NCBI RefSeq assembly: GCF_017948485.1
Contig: NZ_JAFFSX010000012.1
Coordinates: forward strand, 1 to 64,000
Reading direction: 5' to 3'
From: Streptomyces sp. GESEQ-35
GTDB lineage: Bacteria > Actinomycetota > Actinomycetes > Streptomycetales > Streptomycetaceae
Length of the DNA: 64,000 nt
The notes beneath the pieces were generated by a model. The model had not been told where the DNA came from. It saw only the letters and a list, made by a program, of their open reading frames with translations, and did not search any database. Positions 9,997-17,527 of this stretch are shown piece by piece. Every line of letters begins with the position of its first letter. The stretch's first letter is position 1. The position numbers and the translations under genes are program-made.

Positions 9997-11124
9997 TCAG
10001 GCCCTCGAAGCGAGCGCCAGGTAAACGGCGGCGAAATCCGTGATGGCGATCAGTTCGGCGAGGGTCTCCAGTTCGCCGCCGGGCTCCGGCTCCAGCTCAC
10101 TGATCGGCGTGTCGTGACTGAGGGCCAGGTCACGGGCGGCTGGGGCGGCGGTGAGACCCCCGAGCGGGCGGTCGCGGAGCAGCACTACGCGCGCGTGCAT
10201 CGCGGGCGGCTCGTCGACGCGGTCACGGAAGAAGTCGTCGGGGTCGGCGCTGGCGGCGAGCGATCCGGCGAGCAGGGCGCCGTGCGCGGCGAGCGCCTCG
10301 GGCAGTTCGGCGACCACGGCGGGCGTGCCGGAGAGCTCGGCGAGGGCCGCGGCGAACCGGCGGCCGGCCGGTCCCGCCGAGGTGCCCTCCGTCCAGATCA
10401 CCGGGAGTGCGTCGGCGAGTTCGGCGGCGAGGGTCTTCGCGGGGTTGCTGTACGTCGCGATGGCCGGCCCGCAGCGCTCGGCGATGTGATCCAGGCGATC
10501 GGCGACCTTCTGGATGGCGTCCGGCGGAGCGGTGAGCAGGCCGGTGCGGTCGAGGAGGCCGAGCAGCGGGGTCAGCAGCGCCCAGAGGACGCCGGGCGCG
10601 GACGCGGCGTGGGGTTCGTCCTGCTCGTACGGGGCGGTCGCGAGCGGTACGAAGAGGCCGTGGGCGCCTTCCACCGCCTCGTCGAGCGGGGTGCCGGGCG
10701 GGGCGACGGCGACGACCGTGCAGCCGCGGCGGTAGGCCTGGTCGGCGAGCAGGGAGAGGCCGGGTTCGGTGCCGTCCGGGGTGGCGATGAGCAGCAGGTC
10801 CACCGAGCCGGCCCAGCCGGGCAGCTCCCAGCGCAGGGCGCCGGCGGCGGGGGCGACGCCGGAGGGGGCCAGGCGCGTGACGGGGCTGCCTGCGCCGGCG
10901 AGCGTGCCGAGGAGGTCGGCTACGCAGCTGGCGGCGGCGCCGGGGCCCGCGATGAGGACGGCGCGGGGGCGGCCGTCCGGCTTGAGGTCGTGGACGCCGG
11001 CCTCGGCGGCGTGCCGGGCCGCGGTGCGGACCCGGGCGCCGGCTTCGGCTGCGCCGCGGAGCAGGCCGCGTTGGTCGGCCTCCGAGAGTGCCTCGGGGGC
11101 GTCGAGCAGCGATTCGTCGAGCAT
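9997..11124 (-). CDS. SIS-domain protein, phosphoglucose/phosphomannose isomerase-like
   Basis: A 375-residue cytosolic protein with two sugar-isomerase (SIS) folds: residues about 50-165 (RAVLIAGPGAAASCVADLL phosphosugar-binding loop, DLLLIATPDGTEPGLSLL) and about 200-350 (ATYSNPAKTLAAELADALPVIW). The arrangement matches the bifunctional PGI/PMI family common in actinobacteria, but I cannot confirm the catalytic residues, so enzyme activity is not certain. It lies between manB and manA, 29 bases after a Trm112-like gene, an order I recall as conserved in Streptomyces, and it fits a hexose-phosphate supply operon. Confidence 0.82.
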   Translation of the reverse strand: MLDESLLDAPEALSEADQRGLLRGAAEAGARVRTAARHAAEAGVHDLKPDGRPRAVLIAGPGAAASCVADLLGTLAGAGSPVTRLAPSGVAPAAGALRWELPGWAGSVDLLLIATPDGTEPGLSLLADQAYRRGCTVVAVAPPGTPLDEAVEGAHGLFVPLATAPYEQDEPHAASAPGVLWALLTPLLGLLDRTGLLTAPPDAIQKVADRLDHIAERCGPAIATYSNPAKTLAAELADALPVIWTEGTSAGPAGRRFAAALAELSGTPAVVAELPEALAAHGALLAGSLAASADPDDFFRDRVDEPPAMHARVVLLRDRPLGGLTAAPAARDLALSHDTPISELEPEPGGELETLAELIAITDFAAVYLALASRA

Positions 11125-11153
11125 GGGCGGCAGCCTCCGATCGCCGGTCGTCG

Positions 11154-11324
11154 TTACGCGGGGCGGCGGGCTTCGTCGACGAGGAGGACGGGGATGCCGT
11201 CGCGGACGGGGTATGCCAGGCCGCAGTCCTGGCCGGTGCAGATCAGCTCCGCGTCCTGCTCCTTGAGGGGGGCGTGGCAGGCCGGGCAGGCGAGGATCTC
11301 CAGGAGGCCGGCTTCGAGCGGCAT
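11154..11324 (-). CDS. Trm112-family mini-protein, 56 aa
   Basis: A small ORF translated by eye: it begins MPLEAGLLEILACPACHAPL and ends VRDGIPVLLVDEARRPA. Four cysteines form a zinc-ribbon pattern (CPAC near residue 13, then CTGQDC near residue 30), followed by the typical YPVRDGIPVLL ending of Trm112/YcaR proteins. Eukaryotic Trm112 activates methyltransferases; the role of the bacterial version is unclear. It sits 29 bases upstream of the SIS-domain gene in the same direction, probably in one transcript. The length is normal for the family. Confidence 0.85.
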   Translation of the reverse strand: MPLEAGLLEILACPACHAPLKEQDAELICTGQDCGLAYPVRDGIPVLLVDEARRPA

Positions 11325-11462
11325 GGGTGGTCCCTTCGGGGGCGGGGTGTTCTACGTCTTTGTGTGCGGATGTGCCTGGTCAGGGTACCGCCGGAGGGGG
11401 TGGGGTGCGGGGGTTGGATGGGGCGGGGTTCAGGGGTGAGCGGCGTTGGTGTGACCGTGGCC

Positions 11463-11594
11463 GGTTTTCGCCCCCGCCGCCCCTTCCCGTCCCGTCCCTG
11501 GGGGCTGCGCCCCCAGACCCCCGCTTCGGCCTGAACGGCCTCGTCCTCAAACGCCGGACAGGCTGAAATGCCCGGACCGGCGTCGAAAAGTCAG
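11463..11594. repeat. Streptomyces intergenic repeat, copy A
   Basis: Non-coding block with the order: TTTTCGCCCCCGCCGCCCC, a GGGGGCTGCGCCCCC hairpin, then CCTCAAACGCCGGAC and GGCTGAAATG. The same series recurs at 26391-26520. Such blocks are scattered between genes in Streptomyces chromosomes; the central hairpin could end transcription of manB on the minus strand. Confidence 0.7.
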
Positions 11595-11618
11595 CCAAAG
11601 GCCGCCCTCCGGCGTTCG

Positions 11619-12983
11619 TCAGCCCCTGATGATCCCCAGCGCCTCGTCCCGCACCCGCTCCATCGTCGCCTCGTCGCGGGCCTCGGCGTTCAGCCGCAGC
11701 AGCGGCTCCGTGTTGGACGGGCGGACGTTGAACCACCAGTCGGCGGACGTGACCGTGAGACCGTCGAGGTCGTCGAGCTGGACGCCCTCGCGGCCCTCGT
11801 AGGCGGAGCGTATCGCGGCGAGGCGGGCGGTCTGGTCGTCGACCGTGGAGTTGATCTCGCCGGAGCCGGCGTAGCGGTCGTACTGGGCGACGAGGCCGGA
11901 GAGGGGGCCGTCCTGGCCGCCGAGGGCCGCGAGGACGTGGAGGGCGGCGAGCATGCCCGTGTCCGCGTTCCAGAAGTCGGCGAAGTAGTAGTGGGCGGAG
12001 TGCTCGCCGCCGAAGATCGCGCCGGACTTGGCCATCTCGGCCTTGATGAAGGAGTGGCCCACACGCGTGCGGACGGGCGTACCGCCGTTCTCCTTGACGA
12101 CCTCCGGGACCGACCAGGACGTGATCAGGTTGTGGATGACCGTGCCCTTGCCGCCGTGCTTGGCCAGCTCGCGTGAGGCGACCAGGGCGGTGATGGCGGA
12201 CGGGGAGACCGGGTCGCCGTGCTCGTCGACCACGAAGCAGCGGTCGGCGTCGCCGTCGAAGGCGATGCCGAGGTCGGCGTCCTCCTCGCGGACGCGCTTC
12301 TGGAGGTCGACGATGTTCGCCGGGTCGAGGGGGTTGGCCTCGTGGTTGGGGAAGGTGCCGTCCAGCTCGAAGTACATCGGGACCAGGGTCAGGGGCAGGC
12401 CGTCGAAGACTGTGGGCACGGTGTGGCCGCCCATGCCGTTACCCGCGTCGACGACGACCTTGAGCGGGCGGATGGGGGTCAGGTCGACGAGGGAGCGGAG
12501 GTGCGCCGCGTAGTCCTCCAACGTGTCGCGCTGCGTGATCGTTCCCGTCGTCGCCGCCGGTTCAGGGGCACCCGACTCCATCCAGCCCTCGACCAGTTCA
12601 CGGATCTCGGTGAGCCCGGTGTCCTGGCCGACGGGGGCCGCGCCCGCCCGGCACATCTTGATGCCGTTGTACTGGGCCGGGTTGTGCGAGGCCGTGAACA
12701 TGGCGCCCGGCAGGTCGAACGCGCCGGACGCGTAGTACAGCTGGTCGGTCGAGCACAGGCCGATCTCGGTCACGTCGGCACCGCACGCCGCCGCACCGCG
12801 CGCGAAGGCACCCGACAGCCCCGGGGACGAGGGCCGCATGTCGTACCCGATCACGATCGCGCTCGCCCCGGTCACCTGGACGAAGGCAGCCCCGAAGAGC
12901 TCGGCCAGCGACTCGTCCCACTGGTCGGGGACCACCCCGCGCACGTCGTACGCCTTCACGAGCTGCGACAGATCAGCAGACAC
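11619..12983 (-). CDS. manB: phosphomannomutase / phosphoglucomutase
   Basis: A 454-residue alpha-D-phosphohexomutase interconverting mannose-6-phosphate and mannose-1-phosphate (often also the glucose phosphates). The phospho-serine is S99 in AMFTASHNPAQYNGIK; the Mg2+ loop is DGDADR at about 243-248; the sugar-recognition GGEHSAHYYF and the C-terminal phosphate loop RPSNTEPLLRLNAEA are present. I take the GTG at 12983 as start: AGGAAGG lies 6 bases before it, whereas the TTG at 12989 would be too close. It makes the substrate for the nucleotidyltransferase at 26.6 kb and heads the manB - Trm112 - SIS - manA series. Confidence 0.94.
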   Translation of the reverse strand: MSADLSQLVKAYDVRGVVPDQWDESLAELFGAAFVQVTGASAIVIGYDMRPSSPGLSGAFARGAAACGADVTEIGLCSTDQLYYASGAFDLPGAMFTASHNPAQYNGIKMCRAGAAPVGQDTGLTEIRELVEGWMESGAPEPAATTGTITQRDTLEDYAAHLRSLVDLTPIRPLKVVVDAGNGMGGHTVPTVFDGLPLTLVPMYFELDGTFPNHEANPLDPANIVDLQKRVREEDADLGIAFDGDADRCFVVDEHGDPVSPSAITALVASRELAKHGGKGTVIHNLITSWSVPEVVKENGGTPVRTRVGHSFIKAEMAKSGAIFGGEHSAHYYFADFWNADTGMLAALHVLAALGGQDGPLSGLVAQYDRYAGSGEINSTVDDQTARLAAIRSAYEGREGVQLDDLDGLTVTSADWWFNVRPSNTEPLLRLNAEARDEATMERVRDEALGIIRG

Positions 12984-13097
12984 GGCCAACCTTCCTGAAA
13001 AGTCCTATCGGTCACCACAAGCTACCCGCACCCGCTGACAGTGCGCTGTGCGCGGTCCCGGAGGACTCCCAGCCGTAACCTCAGGTCAGGCCTCGGG

Positions 13098-14714
13098 TCA
13101 GGGCAGCATCCACCCCAGCACCGGCGAGCTCTGTCCGACCACGATCAGACACATGATCATCAGCAGCCCCACGCTCCAGGGCAGCACCTTGCGCAGAATG
13201 TCCCCCTCGCGGCCCGCGAGCCCGACGGCGGCACAGGCGATGGTGAGGTTCTGCGGCGAGATCATCTTGCCGAGGACACCGCCCGAACTGTTGGCGGCAG
13301 CGAGCAGTTCGGGAGACAGCCCAGACTCCCGGGCCGCGGTCACCTGGAGGGCGCCGAACAGCGCGTTGGCCGAGGTGTCCGAGCCGGAGACGGCGACACC
13401 GAACCAGCCGAGCACCGGCGACAGGAAGGCGAGTCCCGCACCGGCCGCCGCCACGAAGTAGCCGATCGTGGCCGCCTGTCCGGAGAGGTTCATGACGTAG
13501 GCGAGCGCCAGTACGGACGTCACGGTCAGGATCGCGAACCGCAGTTCGTGCACGGTGGCCGCCCACTCCTTGACCGCCACGCGCGCGTGCACCCCGAGGA
13601 CGACCGCGGTGCAGATACCGGCGAGCAGCACGAGCGTGCCGCCGGTGGAGACGATCGGCCAGGTGAAGATGTTGGCGCCGACCGGCTCGCCGTCCGCGTT
13701 GACGACGTTCAGGAAGGGCCAGTCGTACGTCTGGGTCGTCTCGGCGAGCCAGTCCTTGACGGCGGGTATCTGGGCGACGGAGAAGATGGCGATGATCAGC
13801 GCGTAGGGGGCGTAGGCGCGCACGACTTCGGGCCGTGGGTCCTCCACGTCCAGGTCCTCGCTGCGCACCCCGGTCAGCACGGACGCGCGGACCGACTCGG
13901 CGGCGGGCACGCGCGCGTGCGGTACGGCGACCAGGGCGGCCGCGCCGAGCAACGCGGCGCCGATGTCGGCGAGTTGCGCGGAGACGTAGTTGGAGGCGAC
14001 GAACTGGCCGACGGCGAAGGCGATTCCGCACACCAGGGCGGGCACCCAGGTCTCACGAAGCCCGCGCCGTCCGTCCACCAGGAAGACCAGCACGAGCGGC
14101 ACGACGAGAGCCAGCAGCGGCGTCTGACGCCCCACCACGGAAGCCACGGAATCCAGGGGCAGGCCGGTGACTTGAGCGAGCGTCACCACCGGCGTACCCA
14201 TCGCACCGAAGGCCACCGGCGCGGTGTTGGCGACCAGTGCGACGACGGCTGCGCGCACCGGCTCGAAGCCGAGGGCGACGAGCATGACCGAGCAGATGGC
14301 GACGGGTGCGCCGAACCCGGCGAGCGCCTCCAGCAAGGCACCGAAGCAGAAGGCCACGACCAGCGCCTGGATCCGCGGATCGTCGGACAGCCGCCCGAAC
14401 GACCGGCGCAGGATGTCGAAGTGGCGGGTGCGGACCGTCATCCGGTACACCCACAGGGCGTTGACGACGATCCACAGGATGGGGAAGAGGCCGAAGGCGG
14501 CGCCCTGCACGGCGCTGGAGACCGTCTGGTCCAGCGGCATGCCGTACGCGAGCCAGGCGACCAGGGCGGCCGCCAGAAGGCCCGTGAGGCCCGCCAGGTG
14601 CGCCTTCATGCGGACGCCGCCGAGCAGGACGAGGACGATCACGAGGGGCAGGGCCGCCACCAGCGCCGACAGGCCGAGCGAGTCGGCGACGGGCTCCAAC
14701 TCCTGGACATACAC
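13098..14714 (-). CDS. lldP: L-lactate permease (LctP family)
   Basis: A 538-residue polytopic protein with about 12-14 hydrophobic helices. It shows LctP hallmarks: EALAGFGAPVAICSVML, NTAPVAFGAMGTPV, SGSDTSANALFGALQ and NSSGGVLGKMISPQNLTIA. It takes up lactate (and often glycolate) with protons. The GTG at 14714 has GGGGAGG 5 bases upstream. There is no lactate dehydrogenase or LldR-type regulator nearby. From memory, this gene is not between manB and the DUF3499 gene in S. coelicolor, which would make it an insertion or lineage-specific location, but I cannot check that here. Confidence 0.92.
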   Translation of the reverse strand: MYVQELEPVADSLGLSALVAALPLVIVLVLLGGVRMKAHLAGLTGLLAAALVAWLAYGMPLDQTVSSAVQGAAFGLFPILWIVVNALWVYRMTVRTRHFDILRRSFGRLSDDPRIQALVVAFCFGALLEALAGFGAPVAICSVMLVALGFEPVRAAVVALVANTAPVAFGAMGTPVVTLAQVTGLPLDSVASVVGRQTPLLALVVPLVLVFLVDGRRGLRETWVPALVCGIAFAVGQFVASNYVSAQLADIGAALLGAAALVAVPHARVPAAESVRASVLTGVRSEDLDVEDPRPEVVRAYAPYALIIAIFSVAQIPAVKDWLAETTQTYDWPFLNVVNADGEPVGANIFTWPIVSTGGTLVLLAGICTAVVLGVHARVAVKEWAATVHELRFAILTVTSVLALAYVMNLSGQAATIGYFVAAAGAGLAFLSPVLGWFGVAVSGSDTSANALFGALQVTAARESGLSPELLAAANSSGGVLGKMISPQNLTIACAAVGLAGREGDILRKVLPWSVGLLMIMCLIVVGQSSPVLGWMLP

Positions 14715-14865
14715 AGGCGCCTCCCCGGATTCCGCAATGCGAAAGCGATTTCTCGCGGCTCCCGGAATGGTCGTGTCCGCGACAACGGCCCGTCAATGGG
14801 TGTGCGTCACTCAGCGAAACACACAGCAAAAACACACGGAAAACGCACAGGGAAGTCGGCCGACG

Positions 14866-15288
14866 TCAGTTGTCGGGCGAACGCAGCACCCGCAGATGCC
14901 CCCGCCGGGCGACCTCCATCGGGTCGGCCCCACGGCCACCGCCACTGGCCTGCGCGGCACGCTCCTGGGGCCGGGCCGCCTCGCGCACGGCGTTAGCAAG
15001 CGCTTCCAGATCATCGCCGCTGGGACGTGCCGGAGCCGAGCTGTCCAAGAGCCGTACGACCTCCCAGCCGCGGGGCGCGGTGAGGCGCTCGGAGTGCTCC
15101 GCACACAGGTCGTAGCAGTGCGGTTCGGCGTAGGTGGCGAGCGGGCCGAGGACCGCGGTCGAGTCGGCGTAGACGTACGTCAGCGTCGCAACGGCGGGTC
15201 GGCCGCAAGCGGTTCGCGAACAACGACGTACAGGGCTCACGACGTTGGACGGTACCGCACTCTTGAGCGGGCCGCGACGACTCTCCAC
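14866..15288 (-). CDS. DUF3499 family protein
   Basis: A small soluble protein of about 140 residues. The core is unmistakable: CSRTACGRPAVATLTYVYAD, then YAEPHCYDLCAEHSERLTAP and GWEVVRL. The four conserved cysteines and the histidines suggest a zinc-stabilised fold. It is actinobacteria-specific, of unknown function. The start is uncertain: GTG at 15288 (VESRRGPLKS) and GTG at 15237 (just before SPVRRCSRT) both fit, and neither has a strong ribosome site. It is divergent from the metallopeptidase-like gene, a pairing I recall as conserved in Streptomyces. Confidence 0.8.
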   Translation of the reverse strand: MESRRGPLKSAVPSNVVSPVRRCSRTACGRPAVATLTYVYADSTAVLGPLATYAEPHCYDLCAEHSERLTAPRGWEVVRLLDSSAPARPSGDDLEALANAVREAARPQERAAQASGGGRGADPMEVARRGHLRVLRSPDN

Positions 15289-15572
15289 CAGGTCACTCGA
15301 CCGTGTCGTGCTGTGAAACGCCCCACACGCCCCTCCGGCCACACCCTTCTGACCTGCATGGACACCGCTTGCCGGATTGCCGGACGAACCCCGTCCCGGT
15401 CACCAGTCGGCACATACCATGTCAATTGCCTTGAGATCGGCGGTCTGGGAGGGATACGGAATCGAGCCCAACCTTGGCTGGAATGGTCATCTGCCGACAT
15501 GCCGTACGGGACGGGCGGGCGCCGCGTGGGGACAGAGCACCCGGCTCCGGCGGGGACTACGCTTCACCAGTG

Positions 15573-16022
15573 ATGGACAGCCCTGTACCGCCCCCTGCCG
15601 CCGGCTCCGGACCCCGCCGTCGTGATCGCCACGGCCGGGGCATGCGCGGCCCGATCGCGCCACCGCAGGTGCCGCTGGCGGCAAGCCGAGCCGAGGCGTT
15701 CGCGGACCTGGTGCAGGACTCCGTGGAGCGCCTGGAACGACGGTGGCCGCAGCTCGCCGACATCGATTTCCTGGTCCTCGAGGTACCGCGCCTCGACGGC
15801 TCCGGGCAGGCCTGGAACGACGAATCGGTCCCCCTCGGCGGCACGATTCCCGCGCGTGAGGGGCGTCGCGCACGGGTGGTCGTCTATCGGCGTCCGGTCG
15901 AGATCCGCACGAAGGCGCGTGACGAGCGGGCCGCGCTGGTGCACGAGGTCGTCGTGGAACAGGTCGCCGAGCTGCTCGGGCTGACCCCGGAGACGGTGGA
16001 TCCGCGCTACGGCGAGGAGTGA
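15573..16022 (+). CDS. metallopeptidase-family (zincin-like) protein with altered active-site motif
   Basis: A 149-residue protein that matches the actinobacterial zincin-like family downstream of about residue 25 (SRAEAFADLVQDSVERLE, then VVVYRRPVEIRTKARDE). Where the family has HExxH, this copy reads LVHEVVVEQVAELLG, so the second His is replaced by Glu. The catalytic metal site is therefore incomplete by the classical rule, and activity should not be assumed. ATG at 15573; a -10-like TACGCT lies 9 bases upstream, so the mRNA may be nearly leaderless. It converges on the next gene with 20 bases between stops. Confidence 0.7.
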   Translation: MDSPVPPPAAGSGPRRRDRHGRGMRGPIAPPQVPLAASRAEAFADLVQDSVERLERRWPQLADIDFLVLEVPRLDGSGQAWNDESVPLGGTIPAREGRRARVVVYRRPVEIRTKARDERAALVHEVVVEQVAELLGLTPETVDPRYGEE

Positions 16023-16042
16023 ACCGGAGCAGCGCTGCCGCC

Positions 16043-17527
16043 CTACTTCTGGAGCACCGCCAGGTCCTCGTCCGCCTCCGGTACCGACACCATCCCCCGG
16101 TCGTCCGGCAGGGTCTGGACCGTGAAGGCCGGGACGCCGTTCGCCGTCTTCGTCAGAGTCCTGGATGCGTACACCGGGGCTCCTGAGACCGGTTCCACCG
16201 TCAGGGCGTACGTGCCCTTCAGGCCGGTCGGTACCGGTGCCTCAACGTCCTGTGTCGTGCCGGACTTGATCGTGTACGTCTTCGACACCGCCGTCCCCCC
16301 GCCGCTGCCCGCGGACGCGGTGACCTTGACCTTCGCGGTGCCGGTGGGCGCGGTCAGGGACAGCGTGGAGCCCTTCGCCGAGTTGTCCACCGCCGTCGCG
16401 CGCGTGCCGACCGGCTTCGTGGCCGGGATGAACGCCGTCTCCTGCTTGTCGCCCTTGCCCCGTACGACCCGGAGGGCGGCCACCACGGGTGTGGCCCGAT
16501 CGGTCGGCGTCAGCACCAGCGACCCCGCCTCCCCGCGCGTGACGTCCCCCAGGTCGACCGCTGTCGTCATGCCCGCCTTCACGTGCAGCGTCTCGTTCCC
16601 GGCGGGCGTGATCAGTCCGGACGGAGAGGCCAGCCGCACCTTGAGGTCGGCGTCCGCGTCGCCGGGCGTGAAGGCGATCAGCCGCACGGCCGTGGCGTCC
16701 TTCGGGATGCCGGGCAGCACCAGGCTGCCGGCCGGATCCGTGGTGGCGGCCAGCCAGTCACCGCCGAGCTTGTCGTCCAGCGCCTGCACCGCGGCCGCCA
16801 CCCGACCGCTGCGCACATTCACATGCACGGTCATGTTGGTCTGCTCGTCGTCGGTGAGCGTCGACAGCAGCACCGGCTCACTGGAGTGCGGCTGAACCGT
16901 GATGCCCTCGCCGACCGTCGACTCCAGGGCGCCGTCCTTGCCGTACAACTCGATGTCGACGACCGCGGCGGAGTCGTCGGGGTTCGTCAGATGCACATAG
17001 TCGGTGCGGTCGGCCGCGGTACTGGCGCCGGGAAACCAGAACTCCGTGTCCGGAGCGGAGCAGTTGACGCCTTGCAGCCCCCGCCCCGTACCCGCGGCGA
17101 CCTCCGTGTTCTCCTGCACGGTCCACCCGGGCGCGAACTTCCCCTCGGCCGTACCCACCAGCGCGGGCGAGTCGGCACCGGAGGCATCCCCGGTGACCGG
17201 CGTGCCGGGGTCCTTCGGCTCCAGGACGGGCTTGTCGGCCTTCTTGTCCTTCGCCTCGCTCCCGGACTCCTCCCCCGTGGACTGAAGTTCGGCCGCGCCA
17301 TCGCTGTCCGTGCCCTTCGTGACCGGCGTGAAGGACGTGTACGACGTCTCGGCGAGATCCGAAGTGCTCGGTGCCGGACACAGCAAGCTCGTGCGCTCCA
17401 CGGGCAGTTCGGCCGCCGCCTTCGCGGTGTCCGTGCCGGCCGCGTCCGGCGAGGTCAGCGCAGCCAGGCCGGTGACGGCGGCGAGCGCGGTCGCGCCGGC
17501 GATCAGGGACAGGGTGGTGCGCTTCAC
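16043..17527 (-). CDS. secreted DUF5719-like protein
   Basis: A 494-residue exported protein. Residues 1-37 look like a Sec signal (KRTT, then a hydrophobic core, then TSPDAAG). The rest is beta-rich with repeated immunoglobulin-like strands (for instance TVQPHSSEPVLLSTL and LTPTDRATPVVAALRVV) and an acidic, Lys/Asp-rich spacer at about residues 75-110. There are no catalytic motifs. Its ATG overlaps the stop of the upstream glycosyltransferase gene by 4 bases (ATGA, 17524-17527), so the two are translationally coupled and probably act together at the cell surface. The DUF number is from memory of the conserved gene order. Confidence 0.75.
   Translation of the reverse strand: MKRTTLSLIAGATALAAVTGLAALTSPDAAGTDTAKAAAELPVERTSLLCPAPSTSDLAETSYTSFTPVTKGTDSDGAAELQSTGEESGSEAKDKKADKPVLEPKDPGTPVTGDASGADSPALVGTAEGKFAPGWTVQENTEVAAGTGRGLQGVNCSAPDTEFWFPGASTAADRTDYVHLTNPDDSAAVVDIELYGKDGALESTVGEGITVQPHSSEPVLLSTLTDDEQTNMTVHVNVRSGRVAAAVQALDDKLGGDWLAATTDPAGSLVLPGIPKDATAVRLIAFTPGDADADLKVRLASPSGLITPAGNETLHVKAGMTTAVDLGDVTRGEAGSLVLTPTDRATPVVAALRVVRGKGDKQETAFIPATKPVGTRATAVDNSAKGSTLSLTAPTGTAKVKVTASAGSGGGTAVSKTYTIKSGTTQDVEAPVPTGLKGTYALTVEPVSGAPVYASRTLTKTANGVPAFTVQTLPDDRGMVSVPEADEDLAVLQK

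Noticed and set aside
9196..11439. 747-residue plus-strand ORF opposite manA and the SIS gene
   Set aside because: Spans the antisense of three real genes and their gaps; composition is the usual complement of GC-rich coding DNA.
13041..14996. 651-residue plus-strand ORF opposite the lactate permease
   Set aside because: Antisense of the permease; His/Arg/Asp/Gln-rich with no domain.
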